A stretch of 64,000 nt of DNA from Turnera subulata (taxonomy: Eukaryota; Streptophyta; Magnoliopsida; Malpighiales; Passifloraceae). Numbering within the stretch: the first letter of the stretch is position 1; each line of letters opens with the position of its first letter. Shown here piece by piece: positions 1 through 11,800 of the stretch. The stretch is taken from the NCBI GenBank assembly GCA_028386065.3, contig JAKUCV010002887.1, positions 29,309-93,308 on the forward strand. The letters are read 5' to 3'. Position numbers and translations under genes: made by a program. A model generated the notes under the pieces. It saw only the letters and a list, made by a program, of their open reading frames with translations, searched no databases and was not told where the DNA came from.

Positions 1-2212
1 ATGTGTTTATATTAGTAGCTGCTGTTCTTTCAGCTATGATGAAGAAGGCTAGAGAGGAGCATGGTTATTCGGGTTATAGGATTAAGCAGACATGTCCACC
101 GCTAACTCACATTATGTTTGCAGACGATACTTTACTTTTTGGGTCTGCTGCTGTGGGTGAAGCAATGCAATTGAAAAGTATACTTGCTGATTATTGTCTT
201 GCTACTGGCTAGGTAATCAATTATGAAAAATCAGCTATTACCTTTGAGGCTAATGTGTCTACTTCCTTGAAAGTACAAATTTTAGGTATTCTTGAAATGA
301 AGGAAGCATCTTGTCAAGACAAATATTTGGGACTACCAATTGCTTGGAGTCGGCCCAAGATTGAAGCCTTGGGATTCCTCATCAAACGCATTGATTCTAA
401 GACTCATTCTTGGAAGCAAAAGCACTTGAGTCAAGCAGGAAGGGAGGTCCTTGTTAAGTCAGTCCTCAATGCAATTCCTTCTTATGCCATGGCGTGCTTT
501 AAATTGCCGGCAGGTTTTATTGAAGAAGTTCATAAAAGGATTCGGAAATTTTGGTGGAATCACAACAAGGAGGATGGGACAGTTCATTGGGTTAGATGGA
601 GCAAGCTTGTTTTGCCGAAATGCATAGGTGGTATGGGTTTCCATGATTTGGGGCTTCTCAATCAAGCTTTGCTTGCTAAACAATGTTGGAGGCTATTAAC
701 TAAACCTGACGACTTGTGGGCCAGAATTTACAAAGGAATTTATTTTCCTTCTTCTTCTTTCATGAAGGCTAAAGCTGGTGGTACTGCGTCTTGGGCTTGG
801 AGGAGTCTTTTGGAGGGGCGTAAATTGCTCCTTGAAGGTGTTCGCTGGAATGTAATGAACGGTGAGTCCATTAACATTTGGGAGGATGAGTGGATACCTT
901 CGTTGGAGCATTTTCGAGTTCACACAACCCGACCTCCTGACTGCAGTGTTTTTAAGATTAGTGAACTGTTGGATAGTGACAGTAGTGATTGGAATGGACC
1001 TTTGGTAAGATCATTATTTTCGATAGAAGAAAGTAAGGCTATTTTGGCAATTCCTGTGGGTGATAGAGAGTGCTGTGATTTTCTGGTCTGGGATTTTGCT
1101 AAATCAGGTGCTTATTCGGTTAAATCTGGATATGCTAAGCTGTGTCAAAGGATGATTGAAAGGGAGAATGAGCAAGTTGATCCGGGTCCTTCCAGCTGTG
1201 AGTTCAATTGGAATAGCATATGGCAGCTGCTGGTGGTCCCAAAAGTAAAAAATTTCCTGTGGCGAGCTATTAGCAATGCCATTCCTTCTATGTCCAATTT
1301 GGTTAGAAGGGGAATGTCAGTAAATGATTGTAGCCAGATTTGTGGAAATTGTACCGAAACTGCTATGCATCTTCTATTAGAATGTGACCAAGCCAGGAGA
1401 ATATGGCTTGTTAGTGGTTCAGGGCTCAGGCCTGTACCTCAACAATTTCAACATCTTAAGGACTGGTGGCATAATCTGGAGGAACAAAAGGCGAATGGAT
1501 TGGGTATTGATTTAAATCTTGTTGCTTGCTTGTTGTGGGAGATTTGGAAAGCACGTAATAGAGTGGTGTTGGGTGGTGACGTTGTTTGCCCTCTCCTCAC
1601 ATCTACTCAAGCCAATAGATTGTCAAGAGAGTTGGTTGTTAACCAACGACAATCTGCCGGCAATAACTCTCATGTGGTCGTTCAATGGTCTCCTCTACTT
1701 GCAGGATTTTACAAGCTAAACACTGATGCAGCTTTTAGTATTAAAGATTCTAAGGCTGGCCTGGGCTTTGTGATAAGGGATTGGAATGGTCGTGTAGTGG
1801 ATATCGGTATGCAAGTGTGTTCAGGGCAGAGTCCAGAAGCATGTGAGGCTGCAGGTATCTTATTTGGGCTACAAGCTGCTTACAAGTTAGGAATTACAAA
1901 TCTTGTGGTAGAATCTGATGCAGCAGTGGTTGTTCAAGCCATAAATGGTGGCGAGTTAAATACTGTGGGTTGGAGGATCAAGGCTACAGTCTCCAAGATT
2001 TGCAGATTATTCCAAAGCTTTAATTCTGTGAGTGTTCATCATGTAAATAGGCAGGCCAATATGGCTGCAGATTTTTTGGCTAAATTTGTAAAGAAGACTA
2101 AGGATACGGGAGTAGGGTACTGTCCACTGCCTACCGCTATTACACGATGTAATAGCCAAAGATTTGGGTGGTTAATGATATATAAGTGCGTAGCTGTTAA
2201 AAAAAAAAAAAA
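1..2212 (+). mobile_element. L1-type LINE, 3' part (5' end outside window)
   Basis: The 3' portion of a non-LTR retrotransposon enters at the left edge. The reading frame carries the end of a reverse transcriptase, a zf-RVT zinc-binding segment and an RNase H domain, and the element ends in a 14-base A tract at 2199-2212. No target duplication can be checked because the 5' end is missing. The RNase H places it with the plant LINEs that acquired this domain, like the element at 34671-41873 and unlike the one at 47788-52720. Confidence 0.9.
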
Positions 2213-2243
2213 CTTTTATATATATCTCAACGACAACAACTGA
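3..2243 (+). pseudogene. LINE ORF2 (RT C-terminus, zf-RVT, RNase H), one nonsense codon
   Basis: ORF2 makes cDNA of the LINE by target-primed reverse transcription. Seen here: the RT catalytic box FADDTLLF at about 118-141; the palm/thumb continuation with KYLGLPIAW; a zf-RVT segment with the Cys/His pattern CGNCTETAMHLLLEC near 1340-1390; and an RVT_3-type RNase H from about 1705 (NTDAAF, ESDAAVVVQAI, ending HHVNRQANMAADFLA). At 210-212 the frame has TAG where related proteins have Gln (SGQ-VINYEKS context), a CAG-to-TAG change; the frame is otherwise open to 2243. The last codons run through the poly(A) tract, so the stop lies in flanking DNA and the native C-terminus was probably lost. Inactive copy. 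Confidence 0.9.
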
Positions 2244-2420
2244 TGAGGGACGGCTTTGTTATATTTTTAAAAATTCCCCCTTGTGCTTATTACTTATGAT
2301 TTTATCATTAAACAAGTTATTGTGTTATTTGGTATAGGTGCACATTCGGGGCAATTGACTTTAGTTGGAGCATTGCTGCTGGGTAGCATAACTCCAATAT
2401 TGAAGTTCCAATGCATATAA

Positions 2421-3621
2421 TGTTGGGGAAATTCACACCAATTCAACACAACAACAATTAACCGGGATCAAATGCGCAGCGGAATAACCCAGTCAATTAA
2501 TTTCCCCTCTTTGCGCAATCAAAATGAGATATCAATTTAAAGCAACTCCGATGCTAGCAATCAAGTAATGAGCAGCAAGCAACAACACAACCACAACACA
2601 CCGAATTTACGTGGAAACCCCCCAACACGGGGTAAAAACCACGGAACCGAAGTCCGTCAAATCTTCCACTATCAACAATAATGGGCTTACAATCAATTGT
2701 TCATCTCTAGCTCATACTAAAGACTACAACATCAACTCAACATCAAGAACAACAAGTCTTGGCTCCAACAACAACAACTACATCACCATATAGATGGATT
2801 TCTTCCAACTAATCAAGAGAGAAATAACTACAAAGTTCAACAAANAATTCAACACAACAACAATTAACCGGGATCAAATGCGCAGCGGAATAACCCAGTC
2901 AATTAATTTCCCCTCTTTGCGCAATCAAAATGAGATATCAATTTAAAGCAACTCCGATGCTAGCAATCAAGTAATGAGCAGCAAGCAACAACACAACCAC
3001 AACACACCGAATTTACGTGGAAAACCCCCAACACGGGGTAAAAAACCACGGGACCGAAGTCCGTCAAATCTTCCACTATCAACAATAATGGGCTTACAAT
3101 CAATTGTTCATATCTAGCTCATACTAAAGACTACAACATCAACTCAACATCAAGAACAACCAGTCTTGGCTCCAACAACAACAACTACATCACCATATAG
3201 ATGGATTTCTTCCAACTAATCAAGAGAGAAATAACTACAAAGTTCAACAAAAGGGTATACAGGAAATACCAGAACCATGGAGTCTATGAATGATCAACTC
3301 CGTTCACTTTGTAGAGCTTGAGACCAGGAGCAACATACCGAAATTTCATCATGATCGGGCTTGAAATCACCATCCGATCATGGCTTGAAAGATTAGAAGA
3401 AAAACTCTATTTTCTCTCTTTTCTCTCTTTTTTCTCTCTGCCCGTTCAGCCTCTATTTTTCCTCTCTCTCACTTACTGCCTCTGCCCACACACACACCAA
3501 TTATTTTCAATAAACAATATTTTGCCAAAGTTTCACTTTGGTCCCTCATTTTTTCACCTTTTACACTTCAGTCCCTGGCAAAAGTTAGGTTTGGTCCATG
3601 TGAGCTTGGACCCACTCAACA
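2421..3621 (-). repeat. 3' LTR of the copia element, with internal duplication
   Basis: This LTR is 1201 bases against 794 for its partner at 7709-8502. LTR positions of about 20-424 occur twice (about 2440-2844 and 2846-3249), separated by a single N at 2845. A CT-rich stretch (3411-3440) and TG/CA ends are shared with the partner. The extra copy is either a real internal duplication, an insertion of another LTR fragment, or an assembly join. Confidence 0.85.
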
Positions 3622-3624
3622 AAT

Positions 3625-3633
3625 CTCCCCCTT
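3625..3633 (-). other. Polypurine tract of copia element
   Basis: Read on the minus strand, AAGGGGGAGATT sits directly before the 3' LTR. This is the expected primer for plus-strand DNA synthesis. Confidence 0.8.
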
Positions 3634-3638
3634 CAAGT

Positions 3639-6600
3639 TCACATGGAGGGTTCTACCAAGCCAGCTTGCTTCCGGCAAAAAACAAGCTTCTCCTTCGGTA
3701 GTGGTTTGGTCATCATATCGGAGCCATTATCCTCCGTGTGGATCTTCTCTACCCATAACTGCTTCATCTCAATAGCTTCCCGTATCCATTGATACCGCAC
3801 TTCAATATGCTTGGACCTTGAATGAAAGGTCGGGTTCTTGCTGAGATGGATGGCACTCTGATTGTCACAATGCAAAACAAACTTGTCTTGACCAAGACCA
3901 AGTTCCTCAAGAAGTTTCTTCATCCACATAACTTCTTTTCCACCCTCTGACAGGGCAATATACTCGGCCTCTGTAGTGGACAATGCTACACACTTCTTCA
4001 ACTTTGATTGCCATGACACGGCTCCCCCTGCAAAGGTCATCATGAACCCAGAAGTAGACTTCCTAGAATCAACATCTCCTGCCATATCCGCATCCGTATA
4101 CCCCTCAAGTATCGGACTCCCATGGCCAAAGGATAAACACAAACTAGAAGTACCCCTGAGATACCGTAATATCCACTTCACGGCCGACCAACGCTCTTTA
4201 CCCGGATTAGACATGAACCGGCTGACAACACCAACGGCATAGGCAATATCCGGCCTAGTGCACACCATAGCATACATCAAACTACCCACGGCTGAAGCAT
4301 AAGGCACTTTCTTCATCTCTTCCTTCTCTTGGTCACTTGTCGGACTTTGCTTGGAACTAAGCCTAAAGTGAGCTGCAAGTGGAGAACACACCGGTTTTGC
4401 CTTGCTCATGCTGAACCTATCAAGAATCTTCTCGATGTATCTCTCTTGAGACAACCACAATTTCTTCTTGTTCCGGTCTCTAGAGATTTTCATGCCAAGT
4501 ATTTGCTTTGCCGGTCCCAAATCCTTCATTGCAAATGAACTACTCAAAGCTTTCTTCAAACTTCGGATTTTCTTTGCATCATGGCCAACAATCAACATAT
4601 CATCCACATATAGCAAGAGGATAATAAAATTATCATCAGAGTACCTCTTGACATAGACACAATGATCAGAGGTAGTCCTGCTGAACTCATGATCTATCAT
4701 GAAGGAGTCAAACTTCTTGTACCATTGCCTCGGAGCTTGCTTAAGACCATATAAGCTCTTCCTCAGCTTGCACACAAGGTTCTCTTTTCCCTTGACTTCA
4801 AACCCTTCCGGTTGCTTCATGTAGATTTCTTCCTCTAGCTCACCATGGAGAAAAGCTGTCTTCACATCAAGTTGTTCAATCTCCAAATCCAAATAGGCAG
4901 CCAAACCCAAGACAACCCGGATAGAAGACATCTTCACAACGGGAGAAAAGATTTCATCAAAATCAATCCCCTTCTTTTGACCAAATCCTTTCACAACCAA
5001 TCTCGCCTTGTACCTTGGCTTTGAAGTACTTTCTTCCGTCTTTAGCCTAAAGACCCATTTGTTATTAAGTGCTCTCCTCCCTTTTGGCAACTCAACCAAC
5101 TCATAAGTGTTGTTCTCATGCAAAGAATTCATCTCATCTTGCATGGCTTCTAACCATTTTCTTCTATCATCAAGTGACAAAGCCTCTTCATAGCTCTCCG
5201 GCTCTCCTTCATCTGTAACTGTCACCCACTCATTGGATGGATACCGTGTAGATGGTTGAGGCTCTCTTGATGATCTTCTCAACTGTGGTTGTGGTGGTGG
5301 CTCCACATCAACATGCTCCGGTGCATCATTATCAACCATAGGAACATCATTGGGCTCATGACCAATTGCATCACCATCATCATTCTGCACATCTCCCCCG
5401 TGATCAGCATGGACAAATGGAACTGTACTCGGGCCACCTAGTACCTCACTAGAAGAAGAGGAAGAAGTACTAGGCTTTTCCATCTCATCAAAATCTTCTA
5501 GTGTCTGGTCTTCAAAGAACACCACATCTCTGCTTCTTATGATCTTCTTGTTCTTCAAATCCCACAATCTATACCCGAACTCATTATGCCCATATCCAAG
5601 GAAGATACACTGCTTGGTCTTGCTATCAAGCTTGGACCTCTCATCTCTAGGCACATGAACAAATGCCTTACAACCAAACACCTTCAAGTGCTTGTAGGAC
5701 ACATTCTTTCCACTCCACACTCTATCTGGAACATCACCATCAAGTGCCGTGGAAGGAGATAAATTGATCAAATCAACCGCAGTCCTCATTGCCTCACCCC
5801 AAAATGACTTAGGCAATTTTGCATGAGAGAGCATACTGACAACTCTGTTGCAAATGGTTCTGTTCATTCTCTCGGCTACACCATTGTGCTGCGGTGTTTT
5901 GGGAGGTGTCTTCACAAGCTTGATGCCATAAGAATTGCAATACTCTTCAAATGGCCCCCGGTATTCGCCACCATTGTCCGCTTTAACAGCCTTCAACTTC
6001 ATCCCAGTTTCTCTCTCAACACTGGCATGGAACTTCTTGAACACATCAAGCACCTGATCTTTACTCTTCAACACAAAAGCCCACACTTTTCTAGAGTGGT
6101 CATCAATAAAGGTTACAAAATACAAAGCACCTCCATTGGATCTATCACTCATGAAACAAACATCAGTGTGAACTAAATCAAGAGCATTACTTTTTCTAGA
6201 TGGAGGAAAAGTATGGAAAGACACTCTATGTTGCTTGCCAACTAAACAATGAGTGCAAGATTTAGACAAGGTACCTGAAAAGCTTGGCAAGAACTCTTTC
6301 TTTGCAAGCAATTGTAGGCCTTTCTCACTCAAGTGCCCAAGTCTCTTATGCCACAACTCCATAGAGACTTCATGCTCAACAGCATTTACTTCATCATAGC
6401 ATGGCTTTGCTTGAGTCCGGTAGAGAGTATTCTCCTTTTTCCCTTTTGCCAAGACAATTGTACCCTTTCCTCTAGTAAGCTTCCAAACCCCATTACCAAA
6501 GCTACTGTGATATCCCTCATCATCAAGAATGCCGGTGGAGATTAAATTCAATCGAAGATCCGGAACATGTCTTACATCCTTGAGTAGCAACTTGAATCCA

Positions 6601-7658
6601 AGATTGGTTTCTAGACAAATATCACCAACCCCAACAATCCGAGCATCGGACTTGTTACCCATCTTCAATGAGCCAAAGTCACCACTCTTGTAGGTACTAA
6701 AGAACTCTCTACAAGGTGTGACATGTCGGGAAGCACCACTGTCTAAAACCCATGTGTATTCTTGTTGTGCAACATTAATGCTCTCCTCCTCATATAGAAG
6801 GAAGGAATCATCCTCGGAATCAATTGCCACTGCACTTGAATCTTCTTTGGCAACCTTCTTTCCTTCTTCCTTTTCTTGATCTCTCTTGAAGCTTCTACAC
6901 TCTCTTTTGATGTGTCCCAGCTTGTCACAGTAGTAGCATCTAATCTCACTTCTGGATTTGGAATTTTCTCTAGGCTTCCATTCTTTCTTCTTGTCACGAG
7001 ACTTGGAATGTTTTCTTCCTTGCGGCTTTCTGCTCTTGCTCCTTCCCCTATTCTCTGTAACAAGGGCCTCTGAATCAGTGGACTTAACCCCCAGTTCTTT
7101 CCTCCTGGCAGCTTCATCCATCACACTATCCTTCACTGCATCTAAAGTGAGCTTCACAGCACGAGCAGAATTACTAAGAGATACTGTCAAAGTCTCCCAA
7201 CTGTCTGGCAAAGAACTCAACAAAATCAATGCTTGCACTTCATCATCTAGATTTATCCCCAAAGTGGTCAAGTGGTTCAAGATCCCTTGGAAGTTGTTTA
7301 AGTGCTCTGACATGTCTTGCCCATCTGAATACTTCAGGTTCACAAGCCTTTTAATCAAGAAGGCCTTGTTCTGCGCACTCCGCTTCTCAAACAAATCTTC
7401 CAGCTTCTTCCACAACTCATAAGCATCTGTGATCTTGCTAACATGATGAACCACACTAACATCAATCCACTTCCGGATATTAGCAACAATTTTTCGATTC
7501 AAAGAGTTCCACTCCTTGTCACTTGTACCTGCAGCTTTTTGGCCTTCACTCTCAATAGGCCCAAACAAGTCATTGCAATACAAATGATCCTCCATATACA
7601 TTTTCCATACAGAATAATTCGATGAAGAGAGTTTTATCAAGCTAGCCTTATCCTCCAT
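3639..7658 (-). CDS. Copia gag-pol polyprotein, uninterrupted
   Basis: One open frame of 1339 residues. In order: UBN2-type gag; CCHC knuckle CYYCDKLGHIKREC; aspartic protease WVLDSGASRHVTP; GAG-pre-integrase LWHKRLGHLSEKGL; integrase core (HTDVCF, DNGGEYRGP, HNGVAERMNRT); reverse transcriptase (WVFRLK, DVKTAFLHGELEEEIYMKQP, LLLYVDDMLIVG); RNase H (STTEAEYIALSE, HCDNQSAIHLSKNP). The ATG at 7658 (MEDKASLIKL) is preferred over the upstream in-frame one at 7694, because 7695-7706 is the primer-binding site and MEDKA is the usual kind of copia start. No stop or frameshift is seen, so it could still be translated; whether it is mobile is unknown. Confidence 0.93.
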   Translation of the reverse strand: MEDKASLIKLSSSNYSVWKMYMEDHLYCNDLFGPIESEGQKAAGTSDKEWNSLNRKIVANIRKWIDVSVVHHVSKITDAYELWKKLEDLFEKRSAQNKAFLIKRLVNLKYSDGQDMSEHLNNFQGILNHLTTLGINLDDEVQALILLSSLPDSWETLTVSLSNSARAVKLTLDAVKDSVMDEAARRKELGVKSTDSEALVTENRGRSKSRKPQGRKHSKSRDKKKEWKPRENSKSRSEIRCYYCDKLGHIKRECRSFKRDQEKEEGKKVAKEDSSAVAIDSEDDSFLLYEEESINVAQQEYTWVLDSGASRHVTPCREFFSTYKSGDFGSLKMGNKSDARIVGVGDICLETNLGFKLLLKDVRHVPDLRLNLISTGILDDEGYHSSFGNGVWKLTRGKGTIVLAKGKKENTLYRTQAKPCYDEVNAVEHEVSMELWHKRLGHLSEKGLQLLAKKEFLPSFSGTLSKSCTHCLVGKQHRVSFHTFPPSRKSNALDLVHTDVCFMSDRSNGGALYFVTFIDDHSRKVWAFVLKSKDQVLDVFKKFHASVERETGMKLKAVKADNGGEYRGPFEEYCNSYGIKLVKTPPKTPQHNGVAERMNRTICNRVVSMLSHAKLPKSFWGEAMRTAVDLINLSPSTALDGDVPDRVWSGKNVSYKHLKVFGCKAFVHVPRDERSKLDSKTKQCIFLGYGHNEFGYRLWDLKNKKIIRSRDVVFFEDQTLEDFDEMEKPSTSSSSSSEVLGGPSTVPFVHADHGGDVQNDDGDAIGHEPNDVPMVDNDAPEHVDVEPPPQPQLRRSSREPQPSTRYPSNEWVTVTDEGEPESYEEALSLDDRRKWLEAMQDEMNSLHENNTYELVELPKGRRALNNKWVFRLKTEESTSKPRYKARLVVKGFGQKKGIDFDEIFSPVVKMSSIRVVLGLAAYLDLEIEQLDVKTAFLHGELEEEIYMKQPEGFEVKGKENLVCKLRKSLYGLKQAPRQWYKKFDSFMIDHEFSRTTSDHCVYVKRYSDDNFIILLLYVDDMLIVGHDAKKIRSLKKALSSSFAMKDLGPAKQILGMKISRDRNKKKLWLSQERYIEKILDRFSMSKAKPVCSPLAAHFRLSSKQSPTSDQEKEEMKKVPYASAVGSLMYAMVCTRPDIAYAVGVVSRFMSNPGKERWSAVKWILRYLRGTSSLCLSFGHGSPILEGYTDADMAGDVDSRKSTSGFMMTFAGGAVSWQSKLKKCVALSTTEAEYIALSEGGKEVMWMKKLLEELGLGQDKFVLHCDNQSAIHLSKNPTFHSRSKHIEVRYQWIREAIEMKQLWVEKIHTEDNGSDMMTKPLPKEKLVFCRKQAGLVEPSM

Positions 7659-7694
7659 TTTGATATGCACAAGAAACCACACGCAATGAACCAA

Positions 7695-7706
7695 GCTCCG
7701 CTACCA
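7695..7706 (-). other. Primer-binding site TGGTAGCGGAGC
   Basis: This lies two bases inside the 5' LTR end on the minus strand. It resembles the usual initiator-Met site TGGTATCAGAGC but differs at three bases. The same 12-mer recurs at 26584 and 56703 in unrelated elements. Confidence 0.75.
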
Positions 7707-7708
7707 GT

Positions 7709-8502
7709 TGTTGGGGAAATTCACACCAATTCAACACAACAACAATTAACCGGGATCAAATGCGCAGCGGAATAACCCAGTCAATTAATTTCCCCTCTTT
7801 GCGCAATCAAAATGAGATATCAATTTAAAGCAACTCCGATGCTAGCAATCAAGTAATGAGCAGCAAGCAACAACACAACCACAACACACCGAATTTACGT
7901 GGAAAACCCCCAACACGGGGTAAAAACCACGGGACCGAAGTCCGTCAAATCTTCCACTATCAACAATAATGGGCTTACAATCAATTGTTCATCTCTAGCT
8001 CATACTAAAGACTACAACATCAACTCAACATCAAGAACAACAAGTCTTGGCTCCAACAACAACAACTACATCACCATATAGATGGATTTCTTCCAACTAA
8101 TCAAGAGAGAAATAACTACAAAGTTCAACAAAAGGGTATACAGGAAATACCAGAACCATGGAGTCTATGAATGATCAACTCCGTTCACTTTGTAGAGCTT
8201 GAGACCAGGAGCAACATACCGAAATTTCATCACGATCGGGCTTGAAATCACCATCCGATCATGGCTTGAAAGATTAGAAGAAAAACTCTCTTTTCTCTCT
8301 TTTCTCTCTTTTTTCTCTCTGCCCGTTCAGCCTCTGTTTTTCCTCTCTTTCACTTACTGCCTCTGCCCACACACACACCAATTATTTTCAATAAACAACA
8401 TTTTGCCAAATTTTCACTTTGGTGCCTCATTTTTTCACCTTTTACACTTCAGTCCCTGGCAAAAGTTAGGTTTGGTCCATGTGAGCTTGGACCCACTCAA
8501 CA
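7709..8502 (-). repeat. 5' LTR of the copia element
   Basis: 794 bases with TG/CA termini and near-identity to 2846-3621 plus the first 19 bases of 2421-3621. It ends at 8502, about 340 bases upstream of the LRR-RLK start codon, so it borders that gene's promoter. Confidence 0.9.
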
Positions 8503-8844
8503 ATAGGTTTATGGATGAGTCTTTGCTTTTATATGAGCGATAAATTATTAATAATAATAAATAGATATTGGGGAAAGTATTAATTTGCAAGAAAAAGAAC
8601 AGTATTGACATTGCAATTATTTTGATAAATACAATATAAATTGTTGGGAAAGAAAGACCTAAACAGAAAATGGTGGATCGACGACGCAGTCGGTTACTTC
8701 ATATCGTTCAAAGATTCCATTCTGCAAAAGGTTCCTATAAAACGCTAGTACGTACTCTCTAGTCATCTCACTTAAATTGCTTTTCAATTATCATAAAATT
8801 TCTTTGTGATCCTTCTCAGATTTTTTTTTTTTAAAGTAAAAACA
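8503..8844 (+). promoter_or_regulatory. Proximal promoter and leader of LRR-RLK copy 1
   Basis: The 342 bases between the copia LTR and the start codon are AT-rich and non-coding. A TATA-like CTATAAAA at 8735-8742 lies about 105 bases before the ATG. Copy 2 has a similar CTATAAG at 13964, about 100 bases before its ATG, which supports the assignment. A T14 tract precedes the start codon. Confidence 0.55.
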
Positions 8845-11800
8845 ATGGGAAGGATTCACATGCTTGTTTTTGTTTGCATGCAATTCATATTTCTTGCAAG
8901 CAAGTGCACAAGCACACCCACAAGAAATAATAACACAGACCAAGAAGCACTTCTTGCCCTGAAGGCTGCAATCACTTACGATCCTCAAAACTTCTTAACA
9001 AGCAACTGGACAACCGACACCTCTTTCTGCAACTGGGCAGGCATCACATGTAGCAACGGCAGCGAGAGAGTTACGGAGCTGAATATAAGTGGAATGGGAC
9101 TAGTAGGCACCATTCCTCCTCATCTTGGAAACCTTTCCTTCCTTTGGTTGGTAGATTTTAGAAGCAATCAGTTCCATGGATATATACCTCCAGAGTTGGC
9201 GAATTTAAGACGGATGAAGTATCTTTTATTTTCTTCCAACAATTTCACTGGTAAGTACACCCTACTTAAATCCGTGCCAGAAGAACTAATATTTCAAGGT
9301 AGCAATATCTAATAAGTTAATAATCTACTGTTGATGACAGGTACAATTCCATATGGAATCTTTAACATGTCTTCTTTGATAGCCATTGGCTTCGTATACA
9401 ACACTGTATATGGAACGCTTCCAGAAAACATATGCGATAATCTTCCCAACTTGGTAGAACTTCTACTTTCGAAAAATCAACTCAGCGGTCGCATTCCATC
9501 CGGAATATGGAAGTGTAGAAAGCTACAGGCACTGGCCTTATCATACAATCATTTTGAGGGAGCTATACCTGAAGAAGTTGGTCTCTTACCCATGCTTAGA
9601 AAACTGTTTCTTGGTGTGAACAATCTTACAGGTCCGTATATGATTATGCACTCTCTCTCTCTCTCTCTCTCTTTTTTTTTTTTTTGATATGCAATCGATA
9701 TTTTTATTACTGATTATGTACTCTTTGGTGTCATGGAGCATTTTTCCTCTGCTTTACTATGTACTTATTCTCTCTCTCTCTCTCTCTCTTTTTCTATATT
9801 TCAATTTACAGGTCAATTACCTCAATCCATATTCAACATGACTTCCATTCAAAATATTGATTTTTCCTACAACAGTTTGTCAGGTATGAATGTTTTTACT
9901 ATAGCACCATATACCTGTAGCATACAATATCATCATTTTTTCTTTTGATACTAATGGATATTCAACTTTATTAATATCAAAGACCGAGTACAATAAAAGC
10001 ACATAGTCAGCCAGTGACTGGGCTAAAACGCCAAGTACAGTTCCTGATACAAAAAGTAAGATTGTAAACCTGAATGTTACCAGTAATTAGATTCTAGTCT
10101 CATGAGAATCATTCGGAGAAACTAAAATGAAGAAGGGTACCTGTTTTTTTGCTTTTTTTTTTTCTTTTGAGCTTTTGATTTTGAATAAAAGTAAACATAA
10201 GTTTTTACTATCAGTGTTGATCTTAATGGAGAAAGCCTGGCCCCCAAATATCAATCTAGGTTCAAATTGAGTACGCGTATGAAATATCAACAATTGATAA
10301 AGTGCCCACTTTAACATACATGGATCGAAATCCAAACGTGAAGCTTACCCTACATAAATCTTATAAATTATGTAAAAAATAAGTCTCAACATTATCTTTC
10401 AATTGAATCATAACATTTTGCTGTTTTTTGCGTTGACAGGAACAATACCTTCCCATGTAGGACATGTCCCCAACTTGCAGCATTTGATGTTACAATATAA
10501 TAATCTAACAGGCCAAATTCCAGCAAGTTTGTTCAACATCTCAACTTTACTCGAAATTTCTTTGGACAGAAATCAACTTTCAGGTGACCTTCCCACCACA
10601 ATAGGCAATTCGAGAGACCTCCAAGTTCTCTATTTGCAAGAGAATTTCTTGAGCAATGACCCCTCCAGCCCTGAACTAGATTTTTTCACCTCTTTAGCAA
10701 ATTGTAGAGCTTTGAAACAATTGTACCTGAGTGACAACTTCTTCAGTGGCATCCTTCCGCAATCCATTGGAAATCTCACTACTAACCTAACAGACGTAGT
10801 TATGGATAATAACAAGCTAGTGGGCAATATTCCAAGTGAACTTGGCAACTTAACTGGGTTAATTCTCTTGTCCTTGAGGGGAAACAATTTGAGTGGAGCT
10901 ATTCCAGCAACTGTAGCCAGCATGAGAAACCTTCAAAAATTGGATCTTTTTTCAAACAAACTCAGTGGCTTCATTCCCTCTGATCTATGTTATGCAAGGA
11001 GGTTAAGTGAATTAATCTTGAGAGAAAATAAGCTATCTGGAGCCCTCCCCGACTGCATCGGGCGTCTTACCTCATTAAGACTCCTTGTCCTTGATGGAAA
11101 TGATTTAAGGTCACCCATTCCATTATCGTTGTGGGGCCTTAAGGATCTTATCACCTTGATGATGAGTTTTAACTCGTTCAACGGCTCACTTGCTCCTCAA
11201 GTTGGAGGAATGGCTGCTCTGGTGCAATTGGATTTGGCCGGAAATCATTTTTCTGGTGATATTCCAAGCACTTTAGGACAACTCAAGGTTTTGCAAAGTG
11301 CCTACCTATGGAGGAACAGGTTCCAAGGGGTGATTCCAGAATCACTTGGTGATGTGAAAGGCTTGATCAACTTAGACTTGGCTGAAAATAACTTGTTTGG
11401 TATCATCCCCAAGTCATTGGAAGAGCTTGAGTTGTTGAGCTATTTCAATGTATCTTTCAATAAGCTAGAAGGAGAAATCCCAAGTGGAGGAAGCTTCATA
11501 AATTTCACAGTCAGATCATTTATGTCGAATAAGGCACTATGTGGTCCTCCTCGACTTCAAGTCCCTCCCTGCAGTAGTAATGATAATTCTCATCGTCATT
11601 CAAAGGCTACTAAGTCCATCCTATTAAGGTTTGTTTTGCCTGCTGCATCAGCAACTCTAGTGCTTGTTGTGGCAGCTTTCATTTTTGTTCTCAAAATATA
11701 TCAAAGAAGGCAAATAATTATTCCCAGCGAAGAAGCATTGCCATTGGCAAATCATAGGAGGATTTCTTACCTAGATCTTATGCGAGCTACAAACAAATTA

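Larger units (their letters stand above)
2421..8502 (-). mobile_element. Ty1/copia LTR retrotransposon, apparently complete
   Basis: On the minus strand the order is 5' LTR (7709-8502), primer-binding site (7695-7706), one long gag-pol frame, polypurine tract (about 3625-3633), 3' LTR (2421-3621). LTRs run TGTTGAGTGGG to CCCCAACA when read on the minus strand. By eye the two LTRs differ at only about ten sites in the shared 775 bases, so the insertion is fairly recent. I could not find a matching 5-bp target duplication: the flanks are TATAA and ATAGG. The left LTR carries an internal duplication with an N at its junction, so an assembly error is possible there. Confidence 0.92.

Noticed and set aside
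2330..2410. Small inverted repeat TTGGAG...CTCCAA as a possible MITE or RNA hairpin
   Set aside because: Imperfect, short and without a target duplication; not enough to call a feature.
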